Source: Psococerastis gibbosa (lineage: Eukaryota > Arthropoda > Insecta > Psocodea > Psocidae). From it: DNA of 64,000 bases. Below the pieces are notes generated by a model. It was not told the origin of the DNA. It saw nothing but the letters and a program-made list of their open reading frames with translations, and made no database searches. The translations under genes and the position numbers were made by a program. Every line of letters starts with the position of its first letter. Within the stretch, counting starts at the first letter, position 1. The stretch is taken from the NCBI GenBank assembly GCA_963971405.1, contig OZ020487.1, forward strand, positions 24,599,371 to 24,663,370, read 5' to 3'. Below are positions 63,227-64,000 of this stretch, piece by piece.

Positions 63227-64000
63227 TATAGATTATTCCGAGTTTAATGAATCTCAACGATATGTTTAGGCAGATCTAGCGACTTTGATGTTTATAAGGT
63301 AGCCATGTTATTTTCACTATAGGCTTATTATTAGGTGATGGCTGTATTATACATTATCGTAAGTCTGCTAGGTGGTATGCGTGCTGTGAAATTATGCGAA
63401 ATGGTTGTTTGATCTTTTAAAGTTGTTAGTTAGTTGTTAAGCACAATGCTTTATAAATTTATAGAAACTACCCGGTGATTTTTCTGCTTTGTCCCATTCG
63501 CAATATTTTGTTGTTCTGTTATTAAATATTGTACTGCTGCCCATTTGGCAGCCATTTTCAAGCAAATTCAGAGATTACAAAGGCCTAGAGTTCGTTATTT
63601 CTGTCACATTTTCTGGCGCTGGAATTCATTTTTCAGTTAATGATATAACTTTTATGTTGATTAAGGGTACCAATTAAATCTGAAAGTCATTTATTTGCTT
63701 TCTACCACCTGTGCCAAAGCATGAGGTACTTTCAAATTGCCCTCTTTATGTAGCCGCTTTTAGTTTACCAGGTTTCAATAGCTACTTTCCATGAATTTGC
63801 TGTAAAATGGCTACTTGCATGGACCCTATGCAGTTGGATTTAGCTCCTGTAGCTGTTTTTACTTGTGTCTTATTGTGGGCATTTCATATTTTTTATTTTT
63901 GCGCACCCATATTTTGATGTCTGTTTAAGCTTGTTAATGGGACACAGTACACATTCGAAGATCCAATAGTGGATGTAATAAATGAGACGTGGACATGCAT
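63227..64000 (+). other. Probable 3' UTR of ash1
   Basis: This follows the TAG stop, is AT-rich and has no coding signal. Possible poly(A) signals are ATTAAA at 63521 and 63673, and AATAAA at 63977-63982. Which one is used, or whether the transcript continues past the window, cannot be seen. Confidence 0.5.

Noticed and set aside
1-64000. CRISPR arrays, operons, bacterial or viral genes, LTR elements
   Set aside because: No regularly spaced repeats, no gag, pol integrase, capsid or envelope motifs and no paired long terminal repeats were seen. The two reverse transcriptase traces are non-LTR type.

Overview
The window looks like genomic DNA from an invertebrate animal, probably an arthropod. 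It is AT-rich, carries one intron-split gene with GT-AG splice sites, and is crowded with short DNA transposons, tRNA-derived SINEs and LINE remnants. I cannot name the species.

One host gene is recognisable: most of an ASH1L/ash1 orthologue, a histone H3 lysine-36 methyltransferase of the Trithorax group, on the + strand. I placed 18 coding exons between 856 and 63226. Their splice phases agree throughout. The coding lengths sum to 7395 nt, or 2464 amino acids plus a TAG stop. The domain order is a long basic N-terminal region with AT-hooks, then the ASH1L signature [18 protein letters not shown], post-SET, bromodomain, PHD finger, BAH domain and a short C-terminal helix. The true N-terminus lies upstream of the window.

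Layout. Positions 1-855 are upstream intron or unassigned. Exon 1 of the window is 856-1494. A single 44-kb intron follows (1495-45777) and holds most of the window's mobile-element content. The other 17 exons are packed into 45778-63226, with introns of 90 bp to 2.3 kb. Positions 63227-64000 look like 3' UTR.

Mobile elements. (1) A roughly 845-bp non-coding repeat, called here the GCTTTCC repeat, is present in about ten copies. Its ends are fixed by an insertion inside a MITE. (2) PIF/Harbinger-like MITEs start with GGCGG-type termini; some have TTA target duplications and one MITE sits inside another. (3) hAT-like MITEs have 8-bp target duplications. (4) There is one CACTA-like element with subterminal repeats. 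(5) One 648-bp foldback element has TA duplications. (6) Several SINE families are present. (7) Two LINE remnants were found. I saw no endogenous virus, LTR element, Polinton or CRISPR array.

The observations most worth following are a young 140-bp MITE lying four bases into the 5' splice site of the AWS exon, a pair of antisense tRNA-Thr-like genes with completely different but self-complementary acceptor stems, and the internally dated nest of transposons.
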